A stretch of DNA of 64,000 nt, from assembly GCA_003290165.1 (NCBI GenBank), contig QNQO01002100.1, positions 1 through 64,000 on the forward strand, in the 5' to 3' direction. The stretch is from Berberis thunbergii. Lineage: Eukaryota > Streptophyta > Magnoliopsida > Ranunculales > Berberidaceae. Shown here in pieces: positions 1 to 11,646 of the stretch (its first letter is position 1; each line of letters starts with the position of its first letter). The notes beneath the pieces are model-generated. The model was not told where the DNA came from and searched no databases. It saw nothing but the letters and a program-made list of their open reading frames with translations. The position numbers were made by a program, and so were the translations under genes.

Positions 1-1058
1 TGCGTACGACTCTACGACATTGAATTTTTATTTTTTTATTTTTTATGAACTTAAATGTTAAGATAGACCTACATAGTTTATATTATATTAAGATAGATTA
101 TTTATGCAATGCTATTTGTTAGAAAATTCGCTTAATATAGATTTACATAGTTTATATTATTATATGTTATAGACTTTCGAACTATAGTGAGTGATGTTTG
201 ATTAGATCTAATTAGTTTTGATCATTAAGAAACAAGACTAGGGTTATAAACATAATTTTTAATTATATGTTGTATGTCTTGACATGTATTACTAAATTGA
301 GTATGTAGGTTATTTATGTGTAGATATCAATTCAAATCTCACTATAATTCTATTATTGATGATGAACTAATAATAGAATTTGGTTATATCTTTTTTTTTT
401 TTTTTTTCCATCTGGATTGAGAAACCCGAAAAAAGGGTTCTAAATGTAGAATATTTCTCCATTGTGTTTTGCTTAATTCGTGAGGATTGCTATGAGGATA
501 CTCTTCGTCAAATGGCGACTTTAGATATAAATTGATTAAAGTTTCTTTTAATTGATTATTGACACGATGTCTTGGTTTAGGATCTGTTAGATTTCAAGAA
601 GTGGCATCAAAGCCTCCTTGTTAGAATCATTGAAGATAATATACATTTAATTGTTTCCTATTGCTTGATTAATTAATCAATCATCATGTGGGTTTTACCA
701 AACCCTAAAAATCTATTTTGCCGAATCCAGTTCTTCTAGCGACTAGATTGTGGTGTATTAAAATTTTGACCCATATGGATATTTTGGGTGGTCGGTGGTA
801 GTTAGAACGATATCAAATTTTTTATTTTTTATTTTTGATTTTAGACTTTACTGATCATATAAAAGTTACCTTTGACTGTCGGTTCTGATCAACTACAAAC
901 ATTTCTTCCGGCATACCTCTATGCTGTAAAACTTCAAGTTTATTTTTCGTTGACAGTTGTGTTGATCGATTTGGGCTTCTCAATCGACTCTCCACAGTTC
1001 GTCTTCCTCGAACCGTTTAGTATCGATTAGAAACAGGTCGATCAGAGAGAGATAAAAA
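1..1058. other. AT-rich sequence without a recognisable gene
   Basis: No convincing ORF or family-level protein similarity is visible on either strand. A T-run lies near 391-407. A short direct repeat (ACATAGTTTATATTAT) occurs near 72 and 146. The stretch is probably flanking DNA of the copia element to its right. Confidence 0.6.
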
Positions 1059-1367
1059 TGTAGGACACAATTCGAACGACTCGAATTTAGATTCAATGTT
1101 GTAAATAAAGAGGGGAGAAAAGAATTATAAAGACTAGTTCTTCAGGAATTAGCTATATCACAAATTTTTCTTCCATTCTTTATGAGTAAAGCATGCCCTT
1201 ATATAGGACTCCAAACATAAATAAGGGGAGTGGTTACACTTCTCAATATAATGTATCATTATGTGTAATGGTTATAGAATACAAAAAGTTATAACCACAA
1301 ACCCTTATTAATGACACCCTTAATATCTAATCAACATGGTCATCCACTAAAACATACATGTTTTACA
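1059..1367 (-). repeat. Putative 3' LTR of the copia element
   Basis: On the minus strand a polypurine tract (AAGGGGAAGGGT, near 1368-1380) is followed by TGTAAAACATG. A TATA-like TATATAAGG lies inside (about 1199-1207), and the stretch can end in CCTACA at 1059. Just upstream of the tract is the conserved copia 3' segment with CCCACTGAGTTTTTC. The outer edge is only a TG/CA guess because no second LTR or target duplication is available. Confidence 0.45.
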
Positions 1368-1596
1368 ACCCTTCCCCTTGGAAGACTATACACTATGAAT
1401 ATGCCTCGTTAAAATCTTGCTAAGAAAAACTCAGTGGGATAAAAACTTAGTGAAGGAAAAAGAGTACAATATTCATAGGTAATTTACTTCCCCTAAAAAA
1501 TACAACCAATTTATGAAATGTCTTTAAGCCGTTGCATTCCAATGTTATGCATGTGCTTCTTGAAAATTGAAGTTGACAATGCCTTTGTGAATAGAT

Positions 1597-2100
1597 CTAT
1601 TGAGTTATCACTTGAGCGAATTTTGTAAATATCAACATCACTTTTTTCAGGAGTTCACGAGTGTAAAAGAACTTTGGAGAAATATGTTTAGTTCTATCAC
1701 TTTTTATGAAACCATCTTTAATTTGTGCAATACACACTGCATTGTCCTCATGCAATATTGTTAACTTGCCATTTTCCATCAACAATCCACATGTTCCTCT
1801 AATGTGTTGAATCATAGTTTTTAACCATACACACTCACGACTTGCTTCATGAATAGCCAATATTTCTGAATGGTTCGATGATGTAGCAACGATTGTTTGC
1901 AATACAGAACGCTATGAGATAGCCTCATAAAGATATCCAACATCAGCGTATCTTACCTATTTTGACTTTACTCCCTTTGGGTAAAACAAACCCAAATTAG
2001 ATGTGTCACGAAGATAATGAAAAACATGTTTCACTCCATTCCAATGTCTTCATGTTGGTGCAGAACTAAATCTTGCTAGTAGATTGACTGCAAAAGTTAT
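1597..2100 (-). pseudogene. copia RNase H remnant
   Basis: The frame 1902-1597 gives the C-terminal part of a Ty1/copia RNase H: ATSSNHSEILAIHEASRECVWL, then HEDNAVCIAQI and DRTKHISPKFFYTRELL. These correspond to the family pattern 'AxSSxxAEYxAL', 'DNxxA' and 'RTKHIxxxxHFxR'. The histidine of KHI is kept, but the usual H of HFxR is replaced (KFFYTR). Upstream to about 2100 the protein continues in other frames with stops. It would remove RNA from RNA:DNA hybrids in a functional element; this copy cannot. Confidence 0.85.
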
Positions 2101-2137
2101 ATCTTATCTAGTGCAATTTGCAAGATACAAAGTGCTC

Positions 2138-2850
2138 CTATTGCACTAAGATACGGTACTTCAGGACCAAATTTTTTTCATCATCTTCTCGTGGACAAAA
2201 ATGATCATTTTTAACATCAAGTGAATGAACAACCATTGGGGAGCTTAATGAATAAGATTTATCCATATAAAATTGTTTCAAAATCTTTTCAATATATGAT
2301 GATTGATGAATAATAATTCCATTTGACAAATGTTCAAATTGAAATCCAAGACAAAACTTTGTCTTCCCAAGATCCTTCATTTCAAATTCCTTTTTTAGGT
2401 AGTCTGCAGTCTTTGAGATCTCTTCTGAAATCCCTACTATGTTTAAGTCATCAACATAAACTGCAACTATAGCAAATCCAATTTTTTGTTTTTTGATGAA
2501 AACACAAGGACAAACAGGGTTATTTTCATATCTAGTTTTCAATAAATATTCACTTAGACAATTGTACCACATGCGTCCAGATTGTTTTAACCCATATGAG
2601 GATCTTTGTAGTTTAACATAGTACATACTCCAAGGTTTTGAACTATATGCTTCAGGCACCTTAAATCCTTTAGGGATTTTCATATATATGTCATTATCTA
2701 ATGATCCATATAAGTAAGTTGTTACTACGTCCATTAGATGTATGTCAAGTCCTTTAGAGACTAACAGACTAATAAAAAACCTAAAAGTAATTGCATCCAT
2801 AATAGGAGAATATGTCTCTTCATAATCTATATTAGGCCTTTGTGAAACCT
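2138..2850 (-). pseudogene. copia reverse transcriptase fragment
   Basis: The 220-residue frame contains the copia RVT_2 hallmarks: IHLMDVVTTYLYGSL (family DVxxAFLxGxL), LQRSSYGLKQSGRMWYN (family LxxSLYGLKQAPRxWY), AVYVDDLNIVG with the catalytic YVDD, and FEMKDLGKTKFCLGFQ. The frame starts inside the domain because upstream sequence to about 2850 is out of frame, and it stops before the RNase H connection. The active-site aspartates survive, but the ORF is isolated and truncated at both ends. Confidence 0.9.
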
Positions 2851-3218
2851 TGTGCTATAAGTCGTGCCTTTTATCTCACAATTTCATTTTAACTCATTTC
2901 TTTTACGTACAAAAACCCATTTATACCCAAAGTGGTTTGACATCTTTAGGTGTCTGGACTATTGGTCCAAATACTTTACATTTAGCTAATGAGTCTAGCT
3001 CAGCCTATATTGCTTTTTTTTTTTTTTCATTTTGGCCAATCATTTTGATGTCGACATTCTTCTTCAGTTTGAGGCCAAGGATAATTAACATTGACAATTT
3101 CATAAACAATTTTATACGCGAACACATTATCAATAACGATTTCATTTCTTCTTCACATATGTCCATATTTTAATGAGATCTCATAATTTTTCGGTACCGA
3201 AACCACTTTTGAGGTTAC

Positions 3219-3602
3219 TTATCTAGAAATATGGGGTTGTTGATCTATATTAGTTTTGATATCTTCTAGAGTTTCATTGACATCTTTTGGAGTGTCATTG
3301 ACCTCTTCTGGAGTGTCATTTTGAAGTTTTTTCACTTCCTTTTTCTTTTGGGGAACTGTATCCTTTGCACCAATAGGTTTACCACACTTCTTGCGTACTT
3401 TAGATTCATTGTCCACTTTATCAATAGGATGTCCTGCAATGACAATTAATCGTGCAAAAATATTTGCAGAGGGTACTTGTGATTTAGTGACCTTTTGGGT
3501 GTTTGTAAAAACATTTGGTAATTGATTTGAGACATTCTGCAAATGAATTAGTCTTTGAACTTCAAGTTCACATTGATTTGTGCGTGTATCAAGATTGGAC
3601 AA
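3219..3602 (-). pseudogene. copia integrase-RT linker
   Basis: This 127-residue frame includes DTRTNQCELEVQRLIHLQN and ARLIVIAGHPID, then a Lys/Glu/Asp-rich stretch with repeated NDTPEEV/NDTPKDV/NETLEDI. It matches the variable spacer between integrase and RT in plant copia polyproteins. No enzymatic motif is expected or seen. Its position between the integrase and RT remnants supports the call. Confidence 0.7.
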
Positions 3603-3759
3603 TGTTAGTGTGTTTCAACAAATTTCTTGTGCTTTTGGTCATTTCCCATATTCTTCCTCTAATGACGGGAAAATTGATTAATCAAATTGACAATATACAA
3701 ATCTTGTTCTAAAAAGGTCACCTGTTAAAGGTTCAAGATATCTCATTATAGAAGGATAG

Positions 3760-4452
3760 TCAAAACCAACATAAATCCAAAAGACGACGTTGGAGACACA
3801 TCTTAGTTTGTTGAGGAGGGGGTTGCAATAGGGACATATACAACACAATCAAAATTATAAGATGAGATACATTTGGTTGTTGATCAAATATAAGTTGCAA
3901 AGGTGAAAATTTGTGATATGCAGTTGGGAGAAATTGAAGCAAAGATGCCACATATACTGTAGGATGTCCCCAAGGAGATGCATGAAGTTTTGATTTCATA
4001 AGCATGGGTCTAGCAATAAATTGTAAACGCTTAATGAAAGACTCTGCTAAACCATTTTGAGTATGAACATGTGTAATGGAATGTACAATGTTAATTCCTA
4101 TTGACATGCAATAATCATAAATGTTTTTGAAGTAAACTCACCAACATTATCTAAGCGAACTGTCTTGATAGGATGGTCAGGAAAAATTTGATCTTAACTT
4201 TATTATTTGAGCAAGTAATTTAGCAAAAACAACATTACGAGTTGAAAACAAACAAACATGTGTCCATCGAGTGGAAGCATCAACTAAAACCATGAAATAC
4301 CGAAATGGTCTACAAGATGGATGAATCGGGCAACAAATATCTCCTTGTATTCTTTGGAGAAATGTGAGAGACTCCAAAGATAATTTAGATGGATAAGGTC
4401 TAACTATTAATTTACCTTGAGCACAAGAAGTACAAAAATAATCATTGGACAA
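3760..4452 (-). pseudogene. copia integrase remnant
   Basis: Two frames make up the domain. 4452-4177 has a pre-integrase zinc segment (CTSCAQGK) and the core start IQGDICCPIHPSCRPFRYFMVLVDASTRWTHV, with the first catalytic Asp in GDI. 4107-3760 has HTHVHTQNGLAESFIKRLQ, where NGLAES carries the catalytic Glu, then PWGHPTVYVASLLQFLP. The central segment with the second Asp lies in the broken stretch 4176-4108. The integrase is frameshifted and non-functional. Confidence 0.88.
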
Positions 4453-5265
4453 AAGAAATTTCTAATCTTTTAATGGATGCCCAAGTGTATTTCGATTTAT
4501 ACGTCGCATCATAGTTGAAGTTGTATTCCATTTATACGTCGCATCAAGAAATTTCAACTATTTTTTATTTTTATTTATATTATTATTATTATTATTATTA
4601 TTTTTTGCTTTTCAAAAAAAAAAAAAATAGTTGAAGTTGGATGGTTAAACGATTATGCCAAAATTTAAAAGTTTTAGGATCTGAGCACTTCTAGTGCATA
4701 AAATTTGACTCAACCATCCTTATTTTTGTAAAATATAAGCTAGATGAGAACTTGAAAGTTTCTCTAACATGAACTTATGGTTCGAAACTGTTGAGGTAAT
4801 CTAGAGATATTCCACATCTCCCTAATTTTTGGTTTCAACATGATATCCATTGCGACGTATATCTTTGAAATTTAGTAGATTTCTTCGAGATCTACTAGAA
4901 TGCAACACATCATCAATACATAATTTTGTCCCACTTCAGAACATAATGTGAACTCTTCCAGAGCCTTCTATCACATTTGCATAACCAAATATTATATTTA
5001 CATTCATTTCAACTAATGTTAATTGCAAGAAATATTTTCTATCACGAAGAATTATATAGTTGTTCCACTGTCCACTAAACATATATCATCTTCCATCATA
5101 TCAAGTTTATTTTGCATTATCTAGTAACACAAAAATATATATTTAAGAATCTTGAAAGAGATAATAAACAAGAAATGTGCAAGACCATTCTAGTCATATT
5201 ATAAATAAAACTTTAATTAAAAATTAAATATGACAACTTCCGAAATAACATAAATATAAAATATT
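4453..5265 (-). pseudogene. copia protease/pre-integrase region, heavily decayed
   Basis: No long frame survives. A short minus-strand stretch near 5100-5040 reads EDDICLVDSGTT, matching the copia protease active site (DSGxT). A T/A-rich insertion or slippage tract lies at 4558-4630, next to a local duplication of a phrase containing TTTATACGTCGCATC (near 4494 and 4530). The rest is degenerate spacer. Confidence 0.6.
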
Positions 5266-6235
5266 TCAATAGTAGACATTTCCTTCTCCAATCAAATGAT
5301 CAATTTTGTCGCTAGGGTTTTCAAAACAATCAGAAACATCAAAATCAACATTCAAAGGAGACTCGTTATCATAAGTAGGATCAACAAGTTCAAAGAAATT
5401 CACTTCAGCATGTTTTTTTTCTTCTTTTAGTGATGCCTTGTAAAGATCAACTAGATGTTTTGGAGTGCAACATATTCGAGACCAATGACCTTTAGCTAAT
5501 ATTGTCATTGCTATGCACTTTATTACTCTTTTCAGGATTTTCTTCATTTTTGGCACAATTCTTTTGATTCTTTCCAGCATCTTTGGTTTCAGAATTTGAA
5601 GGAGGATTAACACGGGTCCGATATTTTTTTTTCTGCCACAACCTCATTTACGACCTTGAGAAAATGCCAGATTCACTTCAAAGAATGGTGCTGAGCCAGT
5701 TGGACGAGATTGATGGCTTTTCATCAAAAGTTCATTGTTTTGTTTAGCCACAAGTAAACAAGAAATTAGCTCAAAATATTTTGTGAATCTACGCTCTTGA
5801 TATTGCTGATGCAGGTGCACATTCAAGATATGAAAAATCGAATATATTTTTTATAACATATCCTCTTCAGTAATTCTCTCTCCACATAATTTCAATTGAG
5901 AGCTAATCTTAAACAAAGTTGAATTATATTCACTTACGGTTTTGAAATCTTGTAAACATAAGTGTATCCACTCATATTGAGCTTTTGGAAGAATCACCAT
6001 TTTTTTGTGTTCATATCTCTCCTTTAAGCTATTCCAAAGGGCTAATGGGTCCTTAATAGTAAGGTACTCAGTTTTCAATTCTTCGTGCAAATGGTGTCAA
6101 AAGAAAATCATTGCTTTTGTCGATCTTGCAAGGATGCTTGATTTCCTTCTTTAATTGCATTTCCAAGATTCATAGCATGTAGATGAATCTCAACATCTAT
6201 ATGCGCTTCGTGTTGATAAACTCACTAAGCTTACT
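5266..6235 (-). pseudogene. copia Gag remnant (UBN2-type)
   Basis: The frame 6090-5851 reads HEELKTEYLTIKDPLALWNSLKERYEHKK, then QYEWIHLCLQDFKTVSEYNSTLFKI and LKLCGERITEEDML, typical of the UBN2/Retrotran_gag_2 capsid domain. The N-terminal part continues in another frame to about 6235. The frames 5826-5644 and 5613-5266 are the rest, with a remnant of the zinc-knuckle region (IAMTILAKGHWSRICCTPKHL). Several frameshifts separate the pieces, so no Gag could be made. Confidence 0.85.
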
Positions 6236-6301
6236 AATTCTAATTTAGCTGAAGATAAGGCTTATTATTAAAAATGGGAACGCTCTAATCACATTAGTCC
6301 A

Positions 6302-6536
6302 TGACAAGTGCACGGTAGTCTAACTAGTAGACAAAGACAAATACAGGTAGATCCCATGAGGATTAAAGACACAATCAAAATATACAATCTATTTAAACTA
6401 ATTTGAAAGGTGGTTACTACAATTGGAAAATTTTAAACTAATGAAAAACATAAAACAATTAAAAATTGAGTTTGATAATTAAAGAGAGAGATGCTAATGC
6501 TTTCAAATCATCCATCAAGTTCATATATTTATAGAT
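6302..6536. repeat. LTR-like host sequence left of the MULE
   Basis: The stretch begins TGACAAGTGCACGG and soon has a GTAGATCCCATGAGG phrase, resembling GTCGATCCCACGAGG near the start of the Athila LTRs at 31361 and 37130. The same AT-rich type of sequence resumes right of the MULE (17109-17439) and right of the hAT element (18143-18820). I infer one old gypsy LTR split twice. No internal coding region is attached, so this remains an inference. Confidence 0.35.
6528..6536. repeat. 9-bp target site duplication, MULE left side
   Basis: TTTATAGAT directly precedes the MULE terminus GAGAAATTC. The identical 9 bp follows the right terminus at 17100-17108. Nine bp is the usual Mutator target duplication length. 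Confidence 0.92.
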
Positions 6537-6581
6537 GAGAAATTCTACTTGTCGAGAAAGTGGGCAAGGGAGGGTGGCGAG

Positions 6582-6587
6582 CACGTG
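6582..6587. promoter_or_regulatory. CACGTG palindrome near the left MULE terminus
   Basis: CACGTG, the plant G-box core, lies 46 bp inside the left terminus and is kept at the mirror position 17049-17054, although the base after it differs. It could be a regulatory site or a chance palindrome. No functional evidence is available from sequence alone. Confidence 0.35.
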
Positions 6588-7892
6588 CATAGCTGATGTG
6601 GCTAAAAAAAAAAAACAGGGGAAATCCAAAATTTGGGGGGGAAGGAGGGAATCGAAACCTTCTTTCTCCCCATTTCCTCATTCCCTCTCCCTCTCCCCAT
6701 TTTCCATCTCGATGCAGAGAAGAAGCTCCCTCTCCCTCTCCATCGTCATCGACTGAAACGAAGGAGAAGAGAAGAAGGTCAAACGAAAATCAGGGAAGAA
6801 GAAGGAAAGAAGGAGAAGAGAAGAAGGTCTCCCTCGTCCCTTTCCTCTCGCAAAAGGTAAACCCGACCCTTGATTTCCCCTCTCATTTTAGGTTTTAGGT
6901 TTTTGGTTTTCCCTTTACTTGGGTGTTTTAGGTTTTTGGTTTCAGACAAGAAGTTGGTGGGCAATCTGGTTTTCATCGCTCGAACGCAGAGGTAAGATTT
7001 CGGGCTCCCTTTCTTCTTCTCTTCGTTTCGTCTTCAGCCGAAGAGCTTCAAAATTGTTTTTTTGCTCCTCTTATTTTAGATCTAGGGTTTACAATTTTTT
7101 TTCAGATATTGTCTGTAGATCTTTTTATTTTATTTTTATTTCCATTTTCATATCTGATTGAATTGTGGTTTTTTTTTATAATGAATTGTGTTTACTCTTG
7201 GTTTTTTTCTCAATGATATCTGAATTGGCATGAAGTAAACTCAAATGTTGTCTGTGATTAACCATTGTTGCTGTTATAATGAAAATAAAATTAAGGCTTT
7301 GATTGGTATTGCTTTGTTGGAGCACATGGGACTGAAAAAATTCTACCTGTCAAATTTCAGAATTTTTTTTTAATTCAGAATTAGTCAATTCAGAAATGGT
7401 TTTTTTTTTTTAATTTCAGTGTTCATATCAAAAAATGTGAAAAAATTCTTCAGAAATAGTCAATTCAGAAATGGTTTTTTTTTAAATTTCAATGTTCATA
7501 TCCAAATTTTTTTACCACGGTTATAATCAATCCACAGTCATAATTGTCTTCACATTCTATTCAATTTATAACGAATGGAAGGGGACTGAAAAAATGGAGT
7601 AATATGTGAAACGTTAACATTGTTTGGAATACATGAGGTGTTGGTTTTCTAACTGATGGTTATATGCTAAGGTTATACTCATAATTTGACGGTTTGTGAT
7701 CAATGTTGGCAATTGCTGCTATAATGTTGGTAACTGTATAAATTTTGTCACATAGGTGAAAGTGTTCACTGTATTTCATAGAGCCAGTCTCTTCCCCTTA
7801 GTTTATCATCTGTAAATTTTCCCCTTGGTACATGCATTATTGTTTATCCTCTTCTTCTTTTCTTTCAAAACTTTCTAAGAATTGTTCCTGCA

Positions 7893-8412
7893 CGAACATC
7901 TCATTATACTAGCTCACACCTAGTATCAGCACCGTTCGCTTGAATAGTTTAAAGAAATGTCTGCAAGAATTGTAAGTCTTTCCTTTTGCTCTTAAGCTTT
8001 CATCTTTCTGTATTTCTTTTACATATTAAATAAATAAAATCTTTTCTCTATCTCTGACTATCCAAGATCTATTATTAATTGAACATCTCGTTATACTAGC
8101 TGAACCCTAGTATCAGCACCGTTCGTTCTAACATATCAAAGATAGAATCTCTGTATTGATTCTATGTTTTGTATTTCATTTCTGTTTGATTTATGCATAT
8201 CATACTGCTTATCATCTCTCTGTGATTAACCATTGTTGTTGTTGTAATGAAAATAAAATTAAGGCTTTGATTGGTATTGCTTTGTTGGAGCACATGGGAT
8301 AAAACATGCATTATTTTTTATCTTCTTCTTCTTTTCTCTCAAAACTTTCTAAGAACTGTTCCTGCACGAACATCTCGTTATACTAGCTCACACCTAGTAT
8401 CGGCAATGTTCG
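7893..8412. repeat. Three hairpin modules in the left TIR
   Basis: At 7893-7938, 8081-8125 and 8367-8412 the sequence has ATACTAG, a 7-base loop and CTAGTAT. In the outer two an extra CGAAC...GTTCG pair surrounds this core. The loop is CTCACAC in the first and third copies and CTGAACC in the middle one. The modules recur inverted in the right TIR at 15295-15340, 15583-15626 and 15771-15815. Confidence 0.75.
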
Positions 8413-8632
8413 CTTGAATAGTTTAAAGAAATGTCTGCAGAAAATCTTGTTTTATTTGTTATAGTTTATAACAAATACATTTTTGATGTTAATTAGGTTC
8501 TCCCTTCTGATGAAATGAAATTTTTTATCGTGAGATCACATCCTTTGTTTATGTGTGTTTTCTAGATCACCTTCTTTAATGACCTTGTTATGCACTTCAT
8601 TGGCTGATAATTTATAAACAAACATCACATGA

Positions 8633-10732
8633 ATGGATAGTGTAGAAGATAATGATTGTATGTTGGTGGAAGAAAATGTAGAAGAGGTGAGGGAACCTAA
8701 AGATGGGATGAAATTTGTCAACCTTGACGAGTTCCGACGATATTATCATGAATATGGTAATAGAAAGGGATTTCTAGTGAAAATAATGACTATTGAAAAA
8801 GATGGTGATGGAAAACCTACGTTCATTCAGCTTTCATGTGGTCGGGCTGGGAAGCAAAGAGGTGATGGAAAAAATGTTTTGGGATTGCTTCCATCGACCA
8901 AATGTGGTTGTAAGGCTAAGATTAGAGGTCATATACGGGTTGATGGAACAGTTTCAGTGAAAAGAGTTACACTTGATCACAATCATGCGTTAAGCCCTAG
9001 TAAATCGAAATTTTATCTAAATAACAAATCTATGAGCTCGTATGTCAAGAAGAAGCTTGAATATAATGATAGGGCATGTATTAGACCAAATAAGAGTTAT
9101 TCGTCATGTGAGGTTGAAGTTGGTGGGCATGAAATGTTGCCTTTTTCCCAAAAAGACTATTACAATTATTTGGACAAAGTGAGGAAGTTGAGACTTGGTG
9201 AAGGGGATGAGATGGCTCTTCATAACTACTTCCCAAGAATGCAAGCTAATAATGCTGATTTCTTTTATATGATGGATTTGGATGATGAAGGTAGGTTGAG
9301 AAATGTTTTTTGGGCTGACGCATGGAGCAGGGCAGCTTACAAGGAGTTTGGGGATGTCGTTACATTTGACACTACATACTTGACAAATAAGTATGAGATG
9401 ACATTTGCTCCTTTTGTTGGGGTGAATCATCATGGTCAGTCAATTACTTTGGGATGTGGATTTATATGTGGTGAGACGATTGAAAAATTTGTATGGTTTT
9501 TTCAAACATGGCTCGTGTGTATGAATGACAATGCTCCGTCTGCTATAATCACTGATCAAGATAGGGCAATGAAGAGGGCCATTGAAATTGTATTTCCTAG
9601 CATATTACACAGATGGTGCTTGTGGCATATCATGAAGAAGTTGCCTGAAAAACTGTCTAGTTGCAATCAATATGAGGCGATCAAGGTTGCAATGCAATGA
9701 GCAGTTCATGATTCCCTGTCTCATGATGAGTTTGAAGAAAATTGGCATGGTTTTATTGATAAATATAGTCTGCATGAAAATGACTGGTTGGGTGGATTAT
9801 ACTATGAAAGGATGCAATGGGTGCCAATATTTCAAAGAAATTGTTTTTGGGCGGGGATGTCTTCAACTCAAAGGAGTGAAAACATGAATGATTTTTTTGA
9901 AGGTTATGTTAATTCGAAGACCACATTGAAGCAATTCATAGAACAATATGAGAATGCACAATGAAGTAAATTCCAAAAGGAAGTTGAACAAGACTTTAAA
10001 TCTTTTAGCTGAAGGATTCCATGCATTACTCCTTATGCAATAGAGAAAAAATTTCAAAATGCTTACACTATAAAATTTTTTAAAGAGATCCAACAAGAGA
10101 TAGCAGGAAATCTATGTTGTAGAATTATCGGTGAAGATATGGATGGGGGTGGCTGTGAGTTGTACACTATTAAACAAGACTTGCTGATAAATGATATGCA
10201 ACGATCGGTCCATTATGTAGTCTCTTTAAATGTTGACGACTTTGGCATCAAGTGTAATTGTCAATTGTTTGAGTTTAGGGGGATTTTATGCAAACATATA
10301 TTGAAAGTCTTGTTTGAAAGAGAGATTCATGATATACCTGATAACTATGTTCTTCGGAGGTGGAGGAAAGATGTTAGGAGGGCTCATACGAAGGTGAAAA
10401 TTGTTTATTCAGATTGGGGAATGAAGCCTTAAAATGTGCGATTTGAAAAGATGTGCAATGCCTTCTATGAAATGGCTGAATTCGCCGCTGAGGATGAAAA
10501 GAAGACATGCAAAGTTCAAGAATGGATCACTTTGAAGATGGACCAATATAACATTGTCGGTGGTGATGAGCATGTTGATTCACATAGGTATTTGGAAGTG
10601 GGCACCACTACTTCTAGTTCTGCCATCCAGATTCATAGTCCATTAGCGATTCGTAGCAAAGGACGACCGTCTATATCAAGGATGAAATCCACCATCGAGA
10701 AGGTGTGCAGAAGGAGACAAAGGAAAAAATAG
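8633..10732 (+). pseudogene. FAR1/FHY3-type Mutator transposase, four in-frame stops
   Basis: The first ATG is at 8633, and one frame runs to 10732 without indels. Residues about 30-120 form a FAR1 DNA-binding domain (FRRYYHEYGNRKGF, CGCKAKIR, DHNHAL). Residues about 235-350 form the MULE DDE core, with the first Asp in TFDTTY and the second in ITDQDRAM, followed by HRWCLWHIMKKL. The third acidic residue would be in DEFEENW, beyond the first stop. A SWIM zinc finger follows near 10255-10305 (CNCQLFEFRGILCKHIL). Stops fall at 9698 (TGA), 9962 (TGA), 10010 (TGA) and 10430 (TAA). In the family this protein cuts and pastes the element in the nucleus; here the reading is cut before the third catalytic residue. 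Related host proteins FHY3/FAR1 are light-signalling regulators, but the TIR context marks this as transposase. Confidence 0.93.
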
Positions 10733-11643
10733 AAAGACACGCAAACGAATCAGGCCATTGAGACTAATCCGTTATGTTTTGCAATGTGTTTTATGAATAT
10801 ATATTTTTTTAAGTTACATATATTCAAAATTTTATTTACAAATGTCATTTGTAGGGTTTATAGTGTATGCCTTATGTTATGCCTCGTGAAAGCAATACGA
10901 TGCCTAGTCAAAGCAATACACAGGTTTGTTTGTTATATTTATAAGGTATGAATCAGTAAGTATGTTTGCCCACTTATGATTTGTATGTTTGTTATCGTTG
11001 AGGATGATACTACTTATTCACGCGATTTACAACCTGGAAGCGTTGATCAATTCTACTCGCTACTCTCACATGTACATATTTTGTATTTTGTATGTATCTC
11101 TTTGTACGGTTTGTTAGTTTGTTATGTGTTTTGTATGCCTCATATTATTTCTTTTTTTATCAGTATTATTTATTTTTGCAGTCACCCGGTTCAAGCCACA
11201 GAATGGACTATACAAATTATAGGTTATGATAAGGTTGGTCAAGCTTGTTCATGACTTTCATGTTTATTACTCCTGTTCATGCATTATCATTTTACAAAAC
11301 ACTGACATCTATTTTCATTTTAAGGTTGGTTTAGCGCGCATTATCATTACTCCTGTTAAGGCTGAGATTCTATTTTCATGTCAAGTCTGTAAGAATTGAA
11401 TTCTTTCTTTTATCTTTGAATGTGTATTCAGTGATTGAAGTCTGTCAGAATTGCTATTGCTAAGAATTGCTAGTGTTATAGAGGCAGTGATTGCATTTCT
11501 AATAATTCTGTCAGTGATTGCCTTTCTAAGAATTGCTATTGCTATAGAGGTCAGTGATTGTATTTCTAAGAATTCTGTCAGTGATTGGTTACAAAGTCTG
11601 AGTGTTGAGATTTCTGTGGTGACTTGACTGTGAACTTGATTAC
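10733..11643 (+). other. MULE interior downstream of the transposase
   Basis: There is no long ORF. Short stretches such as 11000-11070 (DDTTYSRDLQPGSVDQFYSLLSH) and 11182-11222 (SPGSSHRMDYTNYR), the latter preceded by a CAG acceptor, could be small 3' exons of the transposase gene, but this is weak. From about 11390 to 11600 there are short imperfect repeats of a TCTAAGAATT / CAGTGATTG phrase. Confidence 0.35.
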
Positions 11644-11646
11644 CAG

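Larger units (their letters stand above)
1059..6235 (-). mobile_element. Degenerate Ty1/copia LTR retrotransposon
   Basis: Read on the minus strand, the order is gag (6235-5266), protease trace (about 5100-5040), integrase (4452-3760), integrase-RT linker (3602-3219), reverse transcriptase (2850-2138), RNase H (2100-1597), polypurine tract and a 3' LTR. Integrase before RT is the diagnostic Ty1/copia order. Every domain is broken by stops or frameshifts. No 5' LTR or primer-binding site is visible above 6235, so the element is 5'-truncated and dead. The copia lineage cannot be fixed by eye. Confidence 0.9.
6537..8440 (+). repeat. Left terminal inverted repeat of the MULE
   Basis: Matching starts at 6537 against the complement of 17099 and can be followed to about 8440, opposite about 15268. 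The outer 350 bp are GC-richer and purine/pyrimidine skewed; the inner part is AT-rich. The repeat is itself modular: a segment ending in GCTTTGTTGGAGCACATGGGA occurs at about 7257-7330 and again at 8223-8300. Three hairpin modules lie at 7893-7938, 8081-8125 and 8367-8412. Small ORFs here mirror those in the right repeat and are not genes. Confidence 0.9.
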
